From Candidatus Helarchaeota archaeon (GTDB lineage: Archaea > Asgardarchaeota > Lokiarchaeia > Helarchaeales > HEL-GB-A): a stretch of 37,551 nt of DNA. Made by a program: the position numbers and the translations under genes. Positions 23,648 to 31,342 of the stretch are shown here, piece by piece. A model generated the notes under the pieces. It saw only the letters and a program-made list of their open reading frames with translations, was not told the origin of the DNA and made no database searches. The stretch covers positions 1 to 37,551 of the forward strand of contig JAEOSY010000121.1 in the NCBI GenBank assembly GCA_016840125.1. The letters are read 5' to 3'. Each line of letters opens with the position of its first letter. Positions within the stretch are counted from its first letter, which is position 1.

Positions 23648-24421
23648 ATGCTCATGAGATCAATCACAATCTTAGAAAAGACTTACGGTTCCTACAAAGT
23701 TGTCGCCCTGAAAGTCTTCCGACAAGCTCTTTCCAGAGAACTAGAGGGGTTAGAGGTACAAATCATCAAGCTAGACTCTCATCCACGTGGATGGATCACA
23801 ATCGAATTAGAAGGCGAAGATGAAGATGCTGCCTATAACCTTTTAAACCATAATTATGGTAAAACTTGCACCTTTAGTGAGTTAGAAATCAATCAAATAA
23901 GAAAGGGGAAATTGATTGAAACGGGCAAATATGGTTACGGTTTTTTTATTGATATTGGGGTTGACTCAACACAAAAAATAGATGCCTTCCTCCCACTATA
24001 CACTCTCCGAACTCAACTCGCAAAAGATGAAAAAATTCCATTGAGAAAATTACTGGAAATTTATGGGTTTCTAGATCATTTGAGATTAGCGATAAAAATA
24101 GAATCAATTGATAGCTTAAGAAGAAAAATACAAGTTTCTCTGTCTCAAGCCCAAGTGGACACCTTTCGAGAATGGGTACACACAAAATTAGAGCGACTAA
24201 TAATAAATGGAGTAACTCGCCACCATCTTAAAAAAATTATTACAAAGACTGGACATTTTCGCGATGTTGTGGCAATTGAACGGCTAGGGATCTTGGAGGA
24301 AATGATAGTCTGCAAACCCGGAACAAATGCCCCTGGAATTCTTTCGAAAATTGGGCCTCTTCTCCCTAATTCCGAGATTCAATTATTCGTTCCGGCGAAA
24401 GTAAGACCCTATCTCACTTAA
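23648..24421 (+). CDS. archaeal DUF2110-type protein
   Basis: 257 aa resembling the archaeal family DUF2110. The N-terminal half is alpha-beta (VVALKVFRQALSRELEGLEVQ, WITIELEGEDEDAAYNLL). The central part, GKYGYGFFIDIGVD, suggests an OB/S1-like strand pattern. The C-terminal half is basic and helical (FREWVHTKLERLIINGVTRHHLKKII), and it ends with a strand (NSEIQLFVPAKVRPYL). The function is unknown; the S1-like core and the neighbours (aTrm56 and the S4/FtsJ methyltransferase 15 nt downstream) suggest RNA binding, which is an inference. The start is ATG 23648, with a second in-frame ATG at 23654. Confidence 0.65.
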   Translation: MLMRSITILEKTYGSYKVVALKVFRQALSRELEGLEVQIIKLDSHPRGWITIELEGEDEDAAYNLLNHNYGKTCTFSELEINQIRKGKLIETGKYGYGFFIDIGVDSTQKIDAFLPLYTLRTQLAKDEKIPLRKLLEIYGFLDHLRLAIKIESIDSLRRKIQVSLSQAQVDTFREWVHTKLERLIINGVTRHHLKKIITKTGHFRDVVAIERLGILEEMIVCKPGTNAPGILSKIGPLLPNSEIQLFVPAKVRPYLT

Positions 24422-24436
24422 TCTTGGGATACAATA

Positions 24437-25120
24437 ATGACTCGATTGGATAAATTTCTTGTTGAAAACAATCTTATTCCAACACGAAGCCGTGCGAAAC
24501 GAGCTATTCTATATGGTTTAATAAAGGTCAATGGCAAAATAATTCAAAAACCTGCATATTCTATCAAATCTAATGATAAGATTGAAATTATAAATGAATT
24601 GGCTTCCCGATCTGCTGGATATTGGAAATTGCATGGAATTATTCAGAAACTCAAGATAAAAGTCTTTAACTTTACTGACACCGTACTAGATCTAGGTTCT
24701 AGTGCAGGGGGCTTTCTTGAATTTGCGGCAGAACGTTGCAAACACGTAATTGGGATTGAAATTTCTACTGAATTCGAATCTGAACTGCGTCGAATTGAGC
24801 AAAAATATTCTAACATTTCTCTCTTCATAGCTGATGTGTTTACGTTGGATCTCAATAAAATTTCAGATATTGAACCAGTTGATGTCATCTTAAATGATCT
24901 TACGCTCGAACCAACCGATTCAGCTAAAGTGCTATCAAAATTTTTGCGACTCTTAAAACCCCATGGATATGTGATCATGGCCGTCAAGCAGGGTAGTTAT
25001 TCTTTAGAAGCCTGCGAAGATCTCATTCAGAATATTGGCAAAACAATGGAACTAAAAATCTTACAAATTATAAATCTCGATCCTGATAAGAAAGAACTTC
25101 ATTTCCTTGCCCAAAAATGA
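24437..25120 (+). CDS. S4-domain FtsJ-like RNA 2'-O-methyltransferase (TlyA-like)
   Basis: 227 aa. Residues 1-60 are an S4 RNA-binding domain (TRLDKFLVENNLIPTRSRAK, YGLIKVNGKIIQKPAY). The remainder is an FtsJ/RrmJ-type SAM methyltransferase: Lys in SAGYWKL, motif I LDLGSSAGGFLEFAA, Asp in VILNDLTLEP, Lys in YVIMAVKQG and a C-terminal Glu, which together fit the K-D-K-E tetrad of 2'-O-methyltransferases. This arrangement is that of the TlyA family. The substrate is probably rRNA or tRNA. It begins 15 nt after the DUF2110-type gene with GGAT nearby, so the two are likely one operon. The minus-strand tRNA-Val ends 6 nt beyond its stop. Confidence 0.82.
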   Translation: MTRLDKFLVENNLIPTRSRAKRAILYGLIKVNGKIIQKPAYSIKSNDKIEIINELASRSAGYWKLHGIIQKLKIKVFNFTDTVLDLGSSAGGFLEFAAERCKHVIGIEISTEFESELRRIEQKYSNISLFIADVFTLDLNKISDIEPVDVILNDLTLEPTDSAKVLSKFLRLLKPHGYVIMAVKQGSYSLEACEDLIQNIGKTMELKILQIINLDPDKKELHFLAQK

Positions 25121-25126
25121 GAATAA

Positions 25127-25232
25127 TGGACGGGGAGGGCTTCGATCCTTATCGTAATGATAAGATTTTCCTATCATTATCTCGACCACTGCCCCGTAAA
25201 GGCAGTATCATACCAGTCTAGACCACCCGTCC
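25127..25232 (-). tRNA. tRNA-Val(UAC) with a T-arm intron
   Basis: On the minus strand the acceptor GGACGGG (25226-25232) pairs with CCCGTCC (25128-25134), and A73 is at 25127. The anticodon stem CTGCC/GGCAG encloses the loop TTTACGG, with anticodon TAC at 25196-25198. There is no intron at 37/38. A 32-nt intron (25149-25180) splits the T stem between positions 51 and 52, exactly as in tRNA-Val(CAC). It shares the GTCG/CGAT helix and the AGA and AAG bulges, with its own eight-pair hairpin TAATGATA/TATCATTA. Splicing gives 74 nt with T stem GAGGG/CCCTC and the same unusual ATCGAAG loop. No CCA is encoded. Confidence 0.9.
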
Positions 25233-25373
25233 ATATTGTATATGGTTTGCTGGATAATCTTCTATTCTAACAAGTGTAATATAATATCTGCAATATCGCC
25301 GTTTAAAAACTTGTTTATTGAAATGATTTGGTAGAAGAAAGCCTTTAGTGAGTATGAGAATTTTTCCTCAATT

Positions 25374-26477
25374 CTATTCTTTCTGCACTACTCTACATAA
25401 TCTAAATCCTATATTTGGTGAGATGTGCGGACTCCACCCGGTATCGGGATTCCATTCTGTCCTCATTTTTCGCGATGTACGGAAGGATACTGTCACTGCT
25501 TCAGCACAATCTGCCCAAGATCCACCTCTTAAGACCTTTTCATGACCATTTAAGGGTCCCGTAGGATTGTGGTGAGAACTTTCTTTGTAGTAGAGTGCAT
25601 CATACCAATCATTTACCCACTCCCAGACGCCTCCAGCCATAGCATAGAGGCTATAGTGATTGGGGGGGAATGATTTCATGGGTAAAATTGATAGTTTAAA
25701 ATTGTAAATTTCAAATCTATTTAAGTCACATAACTTGTCAGTTGGTAAATTATCACCCCAAGGATATTTACAGTTAATAAGTCCTCCGCGTGCAGCTTTT
25801 TCCCATTCCGCCTCTGTAGGGAGCCTATATAATATCTCTGAAGTTGATAATCGGTCAGTTAGCTCGAGCACCCTTTTCCATGAGATCGCAATCATTGGTT
25901 TTTTACCAAATTCTTGTTTAGCCCTCTCGGGAGTTGGAGTTTTGATTGGAGTGCCAATTTCGGTTGTTGTAGAATATTCCCAACGGACTTTATTTTCTTC
26001 CCTTAAAGGATCTATTCTTTGGAATTTATATCCTCTTGGTAATCCCGAGTTGTAAATAGCCTCGATCTCAGATTCCTCAAGCCCTTTCGTAGATCTCCAT
26101 GTGAGTGGGTACCAATCCATCAGAGTACAAAAACTCCACCAACTAATGGGCGTTTCTGATAGCCAATACTCATCAAGCTGTACAGGGTGGACGGGCTGTT
26201 CATCTAGTTCTCCTAATTCTGATCCCATGAGAAAGGAACCTGCGGGAATATAACAGAACTTTATCCCATGTTCAACAACTGCAAGTTGTTCAAGAAGCTC
26301 ATGCCTAGACCGTGCAATCTCTTTATTACTCGGATCAAGCCCAAAAGCTCGATCGTAAGCTATGGCTGCAATACGAAGTTCGCCTTGCCTTTCCAAGTCT
26401 TTTGCTAATGTAAAAAGCTTTTCTGCATCTCCCTTAATCCCATACTCTAAAAAAAGCCATTTATACTCTAAGGACAT
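25374..26477 (-). CDS. FGE/SUMF1-like domain protein, without the catalytic Cys pair
   Basis: 367 aa. Residues 1-70 form a TPR-like helical hairpin (RIAAIAYDRAFGLDPSNKE). The rest is a formylglycine-generating-enzyme fold: FCYIPAGSFLMGSELGELDE, RLPTEAEWEKAARGG, YPWGD, GGVWEWVNDWY, KVLRGGSW and IGFRLCR. After RGGSW, where true FGE has two copper-binding cysteines in a CxxxxC arrangement, only one Cys is present (ADCAEAV), so sulfatase maturation is unlikely. Relatives of this fold also act in hydroxylation, sulfoxide and ligand-binding roles. It starts at ATG 26477, 6 nt after the stop of the radical SAM gene, so co-translation is likely. It is the last gene of the cassette. Confidence 0.8.
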   Translation of the reverse strand: MSLEYKWLFLEYGIKGDAEKLFTLAKDLERQGELRIAAIAYDRAFGLDPSNKEIARSRHELLEQLAVVEHGIKFCYIPAGSFLMGSELGELDEQPVHPVQLDEYWLSETPISWWSFCTLMDWYPLTWRSTKGLEESEIEAIYNSGLPRGYKFQRIDPLREENKVRWEYSTTTEIGTPIKTPTPERAKQEFGKKPMIAISWKRVLELTDRLSTSEILYRLPTEAEWEKAARGGLINCKYPWGDNLPTDKLCDLNRFEIYNFKLSILPMKSFPPNHYSLYAMAGGVWEWVNDWYDALYYKESSHHNPTGPLNGHEKVLRGGSWADCAEAVTVSFRTSRKMRTEWNPDTGWSPHISPNIGFRLCRVVQKE

Positions 26478-26483
26478 ATTACT

Positions 26484-27806
26484 TCACTCCATAACTTCGC
26501 CAATAGGTATGTTTTTGTGTAAACATGCCCATAAATCAGGAGCATTAATTGAATGGGACATCGATACCGCTCTGGCTCGGCATCCACCCCGGCAAATACG
26601 ATATGATTCACATTTTTGACAAAAATTATTGCTTTTTAATGACCGTATATGTTTAAACACAGAACTTTCACTCCAAATGTGTTCTAATGGTTCTTCCTTA
26701 ATATTTCCAGCTAAATACGAAGCGGGCAGATAACTACATGGCGAAACATCCCCCGAAACTGAAACAGAACAAACAAGGTTACCCGCTCCGCACCCAAAAT
26801 TACTGAATACAATAGATTGAGAGTCAATGCGAGTTTCGGGACCCCAAGGATGGTTATTGCAAAATTGAGCATTGAGTATATTAACTTCTTTTTCCATCGC
26901 TGCTAAATCATTTAATGCTTCCAAATATTCTGAAAAACTAAGCATCAACTCTGAATGTTGATTTGCGGTTCCTATAGGATAAAGGGGACGGAAAACGGCA
27001 GCCCCAGCACCTACCTGCTTAGCTAATTTTGCACATGCCCTACTCTCATGGTAATTCGTCTTCATTAAAGTAAATGCTAAACTAAAACGGCAAAATTTTG
27101 AAATCATTGCTATCTTTTCAAGAACCTGATTGAATGTCCCCTTCCCGCGAATATAATCGTGTGTTTGTGGAGTAGCTCCCTCCAAGCTGATATTCAACCA
27201 TGCTAGCTTGCGTTTACCCAACTCTTCCGCTGTTTCCTTTGTCAAAAGTAATCCATTCGTGGTAAGGCAGGGTGAAAGTCTGTACTTCACCGCTAGATCG
27301 ATGATTTCCATCAGATCATCTCGTAACAGTGGTTCCCCCCCAGTTAGACCCAATCGAAAGGTACCAATCTGTTTCATACTTCTAAATAATCCTTCAAGTT
27401 CTTCAAGAGTTAACATACGTTCATTTCGAGGAAGTTGACCTGCAGAACAATGACGACATCGTAAATTACACGAATCTGTTAGTTCAAGATGGAGGGTCAG
27501 CGGTCCTGTAAGATGGTCAGACGGGGGGATGATATTTTGGATTGTCCCTGCAAATTTTTGATGGGGTGTAAAAAATCCATAGCTATAAAAATGTTGATAA
27601 AACTGCCAAATCAGTTTTCTAGTCCTTTGGGACGTAATTTCATTTAAAATCTCATGGATGGATCTATCTTTCAATTGTATCAGCAATAATGTTGCTTCTT
27701 TGTCAAAAGGCATGTACTGATACGTGCGATAATCATAGATAATACCCCCGAAATATTGCGGAACAAGTACTAGGGGAAACGTCTTATTTTCTTTCAATAC
27801 GGTTAT
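26484..27806 (-). CDS. radical SAM/SPASM enzyme with PqqD-like N-terminal domain
   Basis: About 440 aa. Residues 1-95 resemble a PqqD-type peptide-recognition element (FGGIIYDYRTYQYMPFDKEA, then a helical pair). The radical SAM core has CNLRCRHCSAG (CxxxCxxC, for the SAM-binding 4Fe-4S cluster) and GLTGGEPLLRDDLMEI. The SPASM domain has Cys in FGCGAGNLVC, SPCSYL, CQKCESYRICRGGC and a final LWAC, giving two auxiliary clusters. Such enzymes usually modify a peptide or protein. The first canonical codon is TTG 27797. An excellent SD, AAGGAGGG (27814-27821), lies 16 bases before it but 7 bases before ATA 27804-27806, which I take as the start. It overlaps nothing and sits between the 214-aa protein and the FGE-like gene. 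Confidence 0.88.
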   Translation of the reverse strand: MTVLKENKTFPLVLVPQYFGGIIYDYRTYQYMPFDKEATLLLIQLKDRSIHEILNEITSQRTRKLIWQFYQHFYSYGFFTPHQKFAGTIQNIIPPSDHLTGPLTLHLELTDSCNLRCRHCSAGQLPRNERMLTLEELEGLFRSMKQIGTFRLGLTGGEPLLRDDLMEIIDLAVKYRLSPCLTTNGLLLTKETAEELGKRKLAWLNISLEGATPQTHDYIRGKGTFNQVLEKIAMISKFCRFSLAFTLMKTNYHESRACAKLAKQVGAGAAVFRPLYPIGTANQHSELMLSFSEYLEALNDLAAMEKEVNILNAQFCNNHPWGPETRIDSQSIVFSNFGCGAGNLVCSVSVSGDVSPCSYLPASYLAGNIKEEPLEHIWSESSVFKHIRSLKSNNFCQKCESYRICRGGCRARAVSMSHSINAPDLWACLHKNIPIGEVME

Positions 27807-27819
27807 CTTTCTTCCCTCC

Positions 27820-28464
27820 TTAAAGAAAAAATCTTTTCCTTATCCAAATAACATTTTCTGCAGCTTCTTCTACTCCCAAACTTTGAGCTCCCAGTGCTGA
27901 TAATCTCCCTATTGTGTATTGCCTACTATCCTGCTCCTCAATTGAAGGAATAACTTTGGAAATCATGGATTTCCAAGTGGAGTCATCAAATTTTAATTCA
28001 GTCCATGATTCATCCAGCGGTTGACTCAACAGATATTTCCAAGATGAATCGGGCAAAGATAAAACACGTTCTTTTCTATCAATTTCATACCCCTTTATCC
28101 CCTTATCATAATAAATACCAGTTTCTACCGTTTTTCCACCAAACAATAACACCCCATAACTGGACTTAAAATTAGATATAATAAGGCAAAGAATATGCTC
28201 TCCCCTTTCCAGAAGAGGACATGCTGATTGGGGTGGGTTACCATCAATAAGAAGTTCAAATTCACAAGGAATAAATAACAACATCTCAAAAGCTACGGGA
28301 TTATCGGGATTTTTCCATCGGAAGACGATTCCACCACATCCCGCTGGCACTTCACAATTGCTATACTCGCGTAAAACTAATTGACGTGAGGATTTTGAAA
28401 ATCTGGGAAGGTTATTTAGTTTGAGATCTTCATCTGCCATATTTACCACTTTTATTTCTTTCAT
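27820..28464 (-). CDS. unknown beta-rich protein, first gene of the radical SAM cassette
   Basis: 214 aa, no recognised family. The N-terminal half is strand-rich and has an unusual VPAGCGGIVFRW segment followed by CEFELLIDGN and GEHILCLIISNF. The C-terminal half, with its DSSWK, ESWTELKFDDSTWK and WIRKRFFL lines, resembles the jelly-roll modules seen next to glycoside hydrolases. There is no signal peptide. It has five cysteines in all. It starts at ATG 28464; an alternative ATG at 28440 keeps most of the protein. About 20 nt separate it from the radical SAM gene, so it is the most obvious candidate substrate or partner of that enzyme. This role is inferred from position only. Confidence 0.6.
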   Translation of the reverse strand: MKEIKVVNMADEDLKLNNLPRFSKSSRQLVLREYSNCEVPAGCGGIVFRWKNPDNPVAFEMLLFIPCEFELLIDGNPPQSACPLLERGEHILCLIISNFKSSYGVLLFGGKTVETGIYYDKGIKGYEIDRKERVLSLPDSSWKYLLSQPLDESWTELKFDDSTWKSMISKVIPSIEEQDSRQYTIGRLSALGAQSLGVEEAAENVIWIRKRFFL

Positions 28465-28595
28465 TAATTAAATCTAAAATGTATCCACCATTTTTATCAT
28501 TAAATGGGGCAAATGTTACACGCACGCTATCGTAACCTTTAATTTCGATTTAGAAGATTGTTTTCCAACTATAGAATTGACTTATTGTACATTTT

Positions 28596-29240
28596 TCATT
28601 CGTTGTTTGGTTTGGGATAGGAAAAAAGCGGGTCACTTTCGAGTGCTTTTTGATAGTAATTCAGAGCTGTTTGGATGTCTCCTAAATCCTCAGAGTCCAA
28701 TCCCATGCTGAGCAATGCAGCCATCTTATTCGGACCGATTTGAAGTGCTTTATGGAAACACTCAAGCGCTTTTTGAGTCGCTCCCACTTTTTTATAGTCA
28801 ATAGCTAAATTAAACCATGCACCTTGATCTTTTGGGTTAAGCTGCAGCGCTTTCAGATAATAATCCAATGCTCTTTGAATGTCTCCTAAATCCTCAGAGT
28901 CCAATCCCATGCTGAGCAATGCCGCTTTCTCGTTAGAGTCAATGTGGAGCACTTTATGAAAGAATTCAAGTGCCTTCTGATAATCTCCCTTTTTTATATA
29001 ATCGAGTCCCGTGTTATACCATGAGACTGCCTCTTTTAAATCAAAATTGAGTGCTTTCTGATAGCATTCCAACGCTTTTTGAGTATCTCCTATTTTCTCA
29101 TAGATAAGTCCTATATTAAGCTCGGCTTCAATGGATTTTGGATTGATCTGGGCCGCTTTCTGATAGTACTCAAGTGCCTCTTTGTAAAGTCTGCTAGCGT
29201 AAGCTGTATCTCCCTTTTTCAACCACTCTTCTGCTGACAT
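28596..29240 (-). CDS. TPR-repeat protein
   Basis: 214 aa made of six 34-residue tetratricopeptide repeats from the first residue to the last (YKEALEYYQKAAQINPKS, QKALECYQKALNFDLKE and so on), a protein-protein interaction scaffold with no added domain, signal or anchor. Two repeats are nearly identical: AALLSMGLDSEDLGDIQ occurs twice, and the DNA holds a 44-bp exact repeat exactly 204 bp (two repeat units) apart. ATG 29240 opens the frame. It is divergent from the DNA methyltransferase gene and does not overlap the radical SAM cassette, which lies 131 nt downstream. The partner is unknown. Confidence 0.85.
   Translation of the reverse strand: MSAEEWLKKGDTAYASRLYKEALEYYQKAAQINPKSIEAELNIGLIYEKIGDTQKALECYQKALNFDLKEAVSWYNTGLDYIKKGDYQKALEFFHKVLHIDSNEKAALLSMGLDSEDLGDIQRALDYYLKALQLNPKDQGAWFNLAIDYKKVGATQKALECFHKALQIGPNKMAALLSMGLDSEDLGDIQTALNYYQKALESDPLFSYPKPNNE
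28675..28922. repeat. 44-bp direct repeat inside the TPR gene
   Basis: Bases 28675-28718 and 28879-28922 are identical over 44 bp, 204 bp apart. 204 bp equals two 34-codon TPR units, so a two-repeat block was duplicated recently, or the copies are kept alike by recombination. Confidence 0.85.
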
Positions 29241-29261
29241 AGGATAGTATTCTGGTCAAAA

Positions 29262-29270
29262 TTTTAAATA
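29262..29270 (+). promoter_or_regulatory. TATA-like element of the DNA methyltransferase gene
   Basis: TTTTAAATA lies about 65 nt before ATG 29335. An in-frame ATG at 29272 touches this element and so cannot be the translation start. The same AT stretch may serve the divergent TPR gene. Confidence 0.4.
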
Positions 29271-29334
29271 AATGTATGTGATTTTTGTCTCTATCCATAA
29301 ATTTTTCAAACTCGAATTCCTAAAGGTTGAAATG

Positions 29335-30288
29335 ATGGCAAAGAAAATTTTAGACCTCTTTTGCGGTGCTGGGGGATTTGCTGCGGGATTCCAAGCTGTA
29401 GGATTTGAAATTACGGAAGCCATTGATCTCTCCTATAATGCCTTTCAAACCTACAAACATAATTTTCCCAATGCTATTGTTTTAAATGAGAACATTCATG
29501 AACTTCACACAGAAGATATTCTCAAGAGGATTGAGGATGTTCCTGATGTTATTATTGCTGCACCCCCATGTGAAGCCTATACCTCTGCAAACACCAAAAG
29601 ACAGAAGCAACCCTTGAAACGTTTATACGAGGACGACCGGGGGCAGTTGGTTTTGGATGCCATACGGATTATTGGTGATATACGTCCAAAGCTGTTCGTT
29701 CTAGAAAATGTCCCCGAACTTCTCTCAGGCGAATTAAAATGGGCTCTCCGCCGGGAATTTAACCAGGTTGGATTTGACCAGGTCTATTTTAACATCCTAT
29801 TTGCGGAAGACTATGGAAGTCCAAGCAAACGGAAGAGGGTTTTCATCTCGAATATTCGCATTGCACCCGAAAAACAACCTCACAACTTAACCGTTCAGAA
29901 GATATTAACACTACCGCCGCCTACGTCATTTCATGATCTTTTGAACCATAAATGGTGCCCAATCTCCCCTAAAAAACAAAAGAAGATTGGAAAGCTGAAA
30001 CCCGGTAATGCCCTTGTTTTCTATCAATCCGCAAGTCGAAAAACTTATACCAATTGGGTACGGTTAGAACCAAATAGAATAGCTCCAACGGTTATAGGAC
30101 ACAGTCGATTCATTCACCCTTATGAAGATCGAGTGCTCACCGTGCGCGAAAATGCCCGTCTGATGGGTTTTCCTGACCACTATTACTTTATTGGGGGATT
30201 AGATAACCAGTACGATCAAGTGGGGGAAGCTGTGCCCGTTCCCCTTGCAACTGCGATTGCCCAATTTTGTTCATCAAATTTATATTAA
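29335..30288 (+). CDS. C5-cytosine DNA methyltransferase
   Basis: 317 aa, a Dcm/M.HhaI-type enzyme that methylates cytosine at C5 in DNA using SAM. Motif I is LDLFCGAGGFAAGF (6-19). Motif IV is PPCEAYTSAN with catalytic Cys79. Motif VI is LENVPE. Motif VIII lies in YGSPSKRKRVFISN, IX in RIAPTVIGHSRF and X in QVGEAVPVPLA. The variable target-recognition region is short. I chose ATG 29335 because GGTTG is five bases upstream; the frame runs back to ATG 29272, but that codon lies at the TATA-like element. No restriction endonuclease or specificity subunit is adjacent, so it is an orphan enzyme whose site cannot be read from the sequence. Confidence 0.9.
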   Translation: MAKKILDLFCGAGGFAAGFQAVGFEITEAIDLSYNAFQTYKHNFPNAIVLNENIHELHTEDILKRIEDVPDVIIAAPPCEAYTSANTKRQKQPLKRLYEDDRGQLVLDAIRIIGDIRPKLFVLENVPELLSGELKWALRREFNQVGFDQVYFNILFAEDYGSPSKRKRVFISNIRIAPEKQPHNLTVQKILTLPPPTSFHDLLNHKWCPISPKKQKKIGKLKPGNALVFYQSASRKTYTNWVRLEPNRIAPTVIGHSRFIHPYEDRVLTVRENARLMGFPDHYYFIGGLDNQYDQVGEAVPVPLATAIAQFCSSNLY

Positions 30289-30830
30289 CTCAGATTAAAC
30301 CCCTTTTTTTGGAATACCGTATAAATACTCGTTTTAAAAAGGTTATACTCGAAGTCTGGAGGGAGGATCGTTTTCAATTTCTTGAATAAATTGTCAGTTA
30401 GCTTTTCATCTGAAAATTCTGGCGTGTTTTGTAAACCAGGATCAAATTTATGTAAAAAAATTGAAAAATCCGCTTTGATTGTCTTGCCAAGTATATGTTG
30501 AATAATTTGTTTCAAGTATTCCAGAGCGATTTCATATCGTTTAATATCTTGAATATCGATTACAAAAATTATTTTATCAACTTCTTTAAAACTTTCATCC
30601 AAGTTCTGTAAATATTGTTGTCGATATTGCTCTTGCCCACCAAAATCCCAAATGCTAAACTCTACCCCACGATCTTTAAATTTTTCAATATTTAATCCCT
30701 GTGTTGGTTGTAATGAGTAGTAAGTTAATAAATTAATGTCTCGTTGAAGACTGAGCAAGATCGAAGTCTTCCCTCCATTGTCCAATCCTATGAGGACTAT
30801 CTTTTTCGGTGCTATCTTCGTGTGATCCAT
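30285..30830 (-). CDS. Arf/Rag-like small GTPase
   Basis: 181 aa. P-loop GLDNGGKTS (15-23) and switch I QPTQGLNIE are Arf-like. Switch II is WDFGGQEQYRQQ, with the catalytic-type Gln. The guanine-specificity motif is HKFD, as in Rag/Gtr proteins, instead of NKxD, and the following DPGL resembles them too. The N terminus (MDHTKIAPKK) lacks the Gly2 myristoylation site and long amphipathic helix of true Arf. ATG 30830 has GAGG seven bases upstream; a longer frame to 30911 would overlap the preceding gene. It lies 13 nt after the ArsR-type gene, in one transcript. It is convergent with the DNA methyltransferase gene; the ends overlap by 4 nt. A nucleotide switch is likely; the pathway is unknown. 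Confidence 0.85.
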   Translation of the reverse strand: MDHTKIAPKKIVLIGLDNGGKTSILLSLQRDINLLTYYSLQPTQGLNIEKFKDRGVEFSIWDFGGQEQYRQQYLQNLDESFKEVDKIIFVIDIQDIKRYEIALEYLKQIIQHILGKTIKADFSIFLHKFDPGLQNTPEFSDEKLTDNLFKKLKTILPPDFEYNLFKTSIYTVFQKKGFNLS

Positions 30831-30843
30831 GAGAAATCCTCTT

Positions 30844-31167
30844 CTATTTGTGTAACGTGTCATTAATTGCCTGCGAGGTAATATCCTTGCTCTCAAGAAT
30901 GAAGGTTTCAATCTTTAACAACACATCGAAAATTTGATTATCTTTTATAGTAAAGAACTTCTTGGGGCCTTCCTGTCGAACTTTTAAGAGATTAGCAGTA
31001 GTCAAGATTTTTAATTGCTGTGATACTGTAGATTGGCTTCTATTCAATAATTCTTGAATTTCTTGCACTGTTTTTTCAGTATCTTTTAATAAATAGATAA
31101 TCTTCAAGCGTGTCGAATCAGCCAAACTCTTTAAAAAATTTACTATAATATCTACGGAATCTTCCAT
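30844..31167 (-). CDS. ArsR-family winged-helix regulator
   Basis: 107 aa, ArsR type: IIVNFLKSLADSTRLKIIYLL, the recognition helix in VQEIQELLNRSQSTVSQQLKIL, and a wing in LLKVRQEGPKKFFTIKD. There is no CxC metal site, so it is probably not an arsenic or cadmium sensor. The C-terminal 25 residues form an extra helix. It starts at ATG 31167 with AAGGCGTGA upstream. TATA-like AATATTTAAG lies on the minus strand at about 31214-31223, and palindromes directly beyond it are likely operators. It is followed after 13 nt by the Arf/Rag-like GTPase, so the regulator probably controls that gene together with itself. Confidence 0.88.
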   Translation of the reverse strand: MEDSVDIIVNFLKSLADSTRLKIIYLLKDTEKTVQEIQELLNRSQSTVSQQLKILTTANLLKVRQEGPKKFFTIKDNQIFDVLLKIETFILESKDITSQAINDTLHK

Positions 31168-31227
31168 TTTTCACGCCTTATCTATTATTATTGACTTTTT
31201 CAATAACACAACACTTAAATATTAGTG

Positions 31228-31268
31228 TATCGGTATATTAATATATCGGCACATGACGATATGTCGAT
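31228..31268. promoter_or_regulatory. palindromic operator cluster of the ArsR-type gene
   Basis: Two overlapping dyads: CGGTATATTAATATATCGG (31231-31249, one mismatch from a palindrome) and ATATCG-8-CGATAT (31243-31262), followed by another CGATA at 31264-31268. They lie immediately upstream of the TATA-like element of the ArsR-type gene and between it and the rightward genes. The placement fits autoregulation and perhaps control of both directions. Confidence 0.5.
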
Positions 31269-31342
31269 AAAGACTCAATAATGAGTAGATGGAAAGTGCG
31301 AGAATTTAATTCCCAATTGAAACCCAAAAATTTGGAGCTCGA

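Noticed and set aside
25374..26477. True formylglycine-generating enzyme (sulfatase activator)
   Set aside because: The fold motifs are present, but the CxxxxC copper-binding pair is not, and no sulfatase gene lies in the window.
29272..29334. N-terminal extension of the DNA methyltransferase
   Set aside because: The ATG lies at the TATA-like element, and motif I normally starts within a few residues of the N terminus, as it does from ATG 29335.
30831..30911. N-terminal extension of the Arf/Rag-like GTPase
   Set aside because: It would overlap the ArsR gene, the extra residues are Arg-rich and unlike the family, and ATG 30830 has GAGG seven bases upstream.
30844..31167. Metal-sensing ArsR/SmtB repressor
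   Set aside because: The protein contains no cysteine, so the usual thiolate metal sites are absent; it is annotated only as ArsR family.
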